A stretch of DNA of 64,000 nt. It comes from Oxalobacteraceae bacterium AB_14 (lineage in GTDB: Bacteria; Pseudomonadota; Gammaproteobacteria; Burkholderiales; Burkholderiaceae_D). The stretch spans positions 687,785-751,784 of the forward strand of contig KB906725.1 of the NCBI GenBank assembly GCA_000381565.1, written 5' to 3'. Below, in pieces: positions 61,605-64,000 of this stretch (positions within the stretch are counted from its first letter, which is position 1; each line of letters starts with the position of its first letter). The notes beneath the pieces are model-generated. The model made no database searches. It had not been told where the DNA came from and saw only the letters and a list, made by a program, of their open reading frames with translations. Position numbers and translations under genes: made by a program.

Positions 61605-64000
61605 AACGCGGTGTCGGCGCGGATGTACATCGAGCGGCCGTTGACGCCGATCGGGCAGGTTTCCCAGCAGCGGGTGAAGCCCAGTTTCGGGAACGCGCCG
61701 CCGTTGGTCCACTCCGACGGCAGCTGGTTGAACAGATTGTTCACGCCGACGCTGAAGAAGGTGCGCTTGGTGTAGGCATAGCGCACCGAGGCGTCGACCA
61801 GCCACTTGGCGTCCCACTTCTGCAGCGGGCTGAAGTTTTCCGCTTCCACTTCGCCGTAGTAGTTGGCGCGGGCGTTGAGGTTCCACTGGCCGGCCGTGTA
61901 GTCGGCCGCCACCACGTGGTGCTTGCGCGGCTGGCCGTGTTCGATCAGGGTCACCTGCGACTTGTCGAACAGCTGCTCGCCGGTCAGCACCGACGACGTC
62001 GAATGACGCTTGGTGACTTCGGTCTTGTTGAAGCCCAGCTGGCCCGACAGCACCAGGGTCGAGGCCGCGAACTTCGAGGTGTGCTCGGCCACGATGTCCA
62101 GGCCGCGGGTGCGGGTGTCGACCGCGTTGGTGAAGAACTGCGCCTGGCCCACGCCCAAAGGCTTGAGGATGTTGGCGATCGGGCCGCCGCCGGCTTCCGG
62201 TGCGATCTCGCTCGAGAACACGATGCGGTCCTTGATCTTGATCTGGTACAGGTCGGCGGTCAGCGACATATTCTTCGCCGGACGCAGCACCATGCCGACG
62301 CTGCCGCTGGTCGAGGTTTCCTCTTTCAGCGGCGCGATGCCGAAGGCCTGGGTGACGGCGCTGCCCTGGCGCGCGGTCAGGGTCTCGGTCAGCACGCCGT
62401 TGTTCAGGTTGGTCGACACGGAGCTGTAGAACTCCTGCTGCACGCTCGGCGCGCGGAAGCCGGTCGACAGGCTGCCGCGGAAGCCGATTTCCTTGGTCGG
62501 GTCGAAACGGGCGCTCAGCTTGCCGGTGACGGTGCTGCCGAAGTCCGAGTATTTCTCGTAGCGCACGGCGCCGGCCAGGGTCAGCTTGTCGACCGGCTTG
62601 GTTTCGGCGTCGAGGAACAGGGCGATGTTGTGGCGGCCCGAATCGACGGCGGTGGCCGGCGTGTAGCCGGGGAAGCCCTGGATGCCGGCGGCGGCGGTGG
62701 CGCCGCTCGGGGTGGTGATGGCGATGGCCGGATTATTGCTGCGGCCGTACTGGTAGGAGACCGGGTCGCCGGCGACGATCTGGTAGTTGTCGGCGCGGTA
62801 TTCGAAGCCGGTGGCCAGGAACAGGTTGCTGCCGCCGAGCTTGACCGGGCCCTTGACGTCGGCGTTGAAGGTCAGCTGGTTGAACTTCAGGGTGCCGGTG
62901 TTGGCGTCGCGCGGCGACTCGGCGTAGATGGCGCCGTCGGCCTTTTTCTCATACCAGTAGCTGACGTTGACGCTGTCCGATTCATGGAAGCCGAGCTCGC
63001 TGGCGCCGTAGTTGATGCTGACGTCGGTCTTCCAGTCGTTGGCCAGGTCGCGGCGGTAGCCGAAGGCGAACGAGGCGTCCTTGATGTCGGTGCTGATGGC
63101 CGGCAGGTAGCCGTTCGGCGCGATCGCCGGGATGGTGCGGTCGTCGCCGGCTGAGCGGAAGAAGCCGTAGGAATCGCTCTTGCGCTTGGAGATGCCGCCG
63201 AAGGCGTAGAACTCGCTGGCCTTGTCGATCGGCAGCGCGGCGTTCCACCACAGGTAGCCGTCCTTGGTGTTGCTGTCGCCGATGTGCTGGGTCACGCGCG
63301 GCGGGTTCACGCGCAGCGAATCGGGGCCGGCGCGGTTGGTCTCGCCGCGCTTGCGCGCCTCGGCGGTCAGGTTGAGGAAGCCGCCGTCCTGGCCCAGCGC
63401 GAAGCCGGTGTTGGCGGTGCCCGAGTAGAGGTCGCCGTCGCCTTCGGAGGTGGTGCCGTAGCTGCCGCTCAACTGGGTCTCCTTGACCTGCGACTTGAGC
63501 ACGATGTTGATCACGCCGGCGATCGCGTCGGAGCCGTACTGGGCGGCGGCGCCGTCGCGCAGCACCTCGATGTGGTGGATGGCGCCCAGCGGAATGGCGT
63601 TGATGTCGGTGCCGGCCGAGCCGCGGCCGATGGTCTGTTGCACGTTCACCAGCGCCTGCTGGTGGCGGCGCTTGCCGTTGACCAGCACCAGCACCTGGTC
63701 AGGCCCCAGCGAACGCAGGGTGGCAGGGCGGATCGAATCGGTGCCGTCGCTGATGAAGGTGCTGGAGAAGTTGAACGATGGGTCCAGCGTCTGCAGCAGC
63801 TTGCCCAGTTCCAGCGGGCCGGCGGTCTGCATGTCTTTCAGGCTGATCAGGCCGACCGGGGACGAGGTGTCGAGCGCGGTCTTGGCGACCGAGCGCGAGC
63901 CCAGCACCACCACGGTTTGTTCCTGGGCCGGCGCTGTGTCTGCTGCTGCTGCTGCTGCGGTTTGGGCGCTGCCCTGGCCGGCGGCCAGCAGCAGGATTGC
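61601..64000 (-). CDS. TonB-dependent receptor, 5' end beyond the window
   Basis: At least 799 residues; the frame is open to base 64000, where the hydrophobic end of a signal peptide (AILLLAAGQGSAQT) is being read. An Ala run encoded by GCA repeats follows (~63940-63957). The plug domain shows QTVVVLGSRSVAKTALD, LRSLGPDQVLVLVNGKRRH and EVLRDGAAAQYGSDAIAGV. The barrel contains FNNLFNQ-like and other family segments and ends in MYIRADTAF. It is a general TonB-dependent receptor, distinct in plug sequence from the one at 55361. The ligand is unknown. Confidence 0.93.
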   Translation of the reverse strand, partial: AILLLAAGQGSAQTAAAAAADTAPAQEQTVVVLGSRSVAKTALDTSSPVGLISLKDMQTAGPLELGKLLQTLDPSFNFSSTFISDGTDSIRPATLRSLGPDQVLVLVNGKRRHQQALVNVQQTIGRGSAGTDINAIPLGAIHHIEVLRDGAAAQYGSDAIAGVINIVLKSQVKETQLSGSYGTTSEGDGDLYSGTANTGFALGQDGGFLNLTAEARKRGETNRAGPDSLRVNPPRVTQHIGDSNTKDGYLWWNAALPIDKASEFYAFGGISKRKSDSYGFFRSAGDDRTIPAIAPNGYLPAISTDIKDASFAFGYRRDLANDWKTDVSINYGASELGFHESDSVNVSYWYEKKADGAIYAESPRDANTGTLKFNQLTFNADVKGPVKLGGSNLFLATGFEYRADNYQIVAGDPVSYQYGRSNNPAIAITTPSGATAAAGIQGFPGYTPATAVDSGRHNIALFLDAETKPVDKLTLAGAVRYEKYSDFGSTVTGKLSARFDPTKEIGFRGSLSTGFRAPSVQQEFYSSVSTNLNNGVLTETLTARQGSAVTQAFGIAPLKEETSTSGSVGMVLRPAKNMSLTADLYQIKIKDRIVFSSEIAPEAGGGPIANILKPLGVGQAQFFTNAVDTRTRGLDIVAEHTSKFAASTLVLSGQLGFNKTEVTKRHSTSSVLTGEQLFDKSQVTLIEHGQPRKHHVVAADYTAGQWNLNARANYYGEVEAENFSPLQKWDAKWLVDASVRYAYTKRTFFSVGVNNLFNQLPSEWTNGGAFPKLGFTRCWETCPIGVNGRSMYIRADTAF

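Noticed and set aside
61590..63154. Plus-strand frame running opposite the second TonB-dependent receptor
   Set aside because: It is antisense to a receptor with clear plug and barrel motifs and lacks any recognisable domain.

Overview
The window is high-GC DNA from a betaproteobacterium. Codon use, gene families and intergenic REP elements fit the Oxalobacteraceae (Massilia, Duganella or Janthinobacterium-like). This placement is inferred from gene content and style, not from a database match. Genes are densely packed on both strands. I see no rRNA, tRNA, CRISPR array, insertion sequence or prophage.

Layout. 1-4.7 kb: a partial DUF885 protein, a candidate small RNA with its own terminator, an HPP/CBS membrane protein, and a divergent pair made of a DecR-like Lrp/AsnC regulator and a cysteine desulfurase/MBL-like/rhodanese fusion. 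4.8-13.5 kb: one 2,900-residue cyclic beta-1,2-glucan synthase. 13.7-24.6 kb: housekeeping and envelope genes. These are a secreted PHP-type metallohydrolase, a tiny PEP-CTERM-like protein, a GDT1-family Mn exporter behind a yybP-ykoY riboswitch, an M1 aminopeptidase, a serine hydrolase, a diguanylate cyclase, panD, a Crp/Fnr regulator, an MCP remnant and an aquaporin. 24.7-40.4 kb: a chemosensory locus. It has a divergent dual-receiver/degenerate-kinase gene and a long plus-strand run: MCP-like, CheY, STAS, CheA, CheW, CheR, CheD, CheB, REC-EAL, MCP, CheW, MCP, MCP. 41.2-55.3 kb: a ten-gene operon, described next. 55.3-64 kb: two TonB-dependent receptors, an alpha/beta hydrolase, a PNPOx-like flavoprotein and a MocR regulator.

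The most interesting region is 41.3-55.3 kb. Two tandem TldD/TldE-like pairs are followed by DUF4159, a MoxR ATPase, a DUF58 protein, a BatA-like protein, a DUF4175-like protein and a second large membrane protein, with short gaps or overlaps. The TldD-like subunits carry twin-arginine signal peptides while their TldE-like partners have none. Upstream lie a textbook sigma-54 promoter (TGGCAC-N5-TTGC) and six CGGACA hexamers at 10-12 bp spacing, placed where an enhancer-binding protein would bind. I read this as one inducible envelope system joining exported Tld peptidases to a MoxR/vWA-type membrane complex. Its substrate is unknown.

The chemosensory locus looks like one pathway with a c-di-GMP output. 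CheA, CheW, CheR, CheD and CheB are complete, and a REC-EAL phosphodiesterase follows CheB with a one-base overlap. Two of its MCPs share a 197-bp exactly identical stretch.
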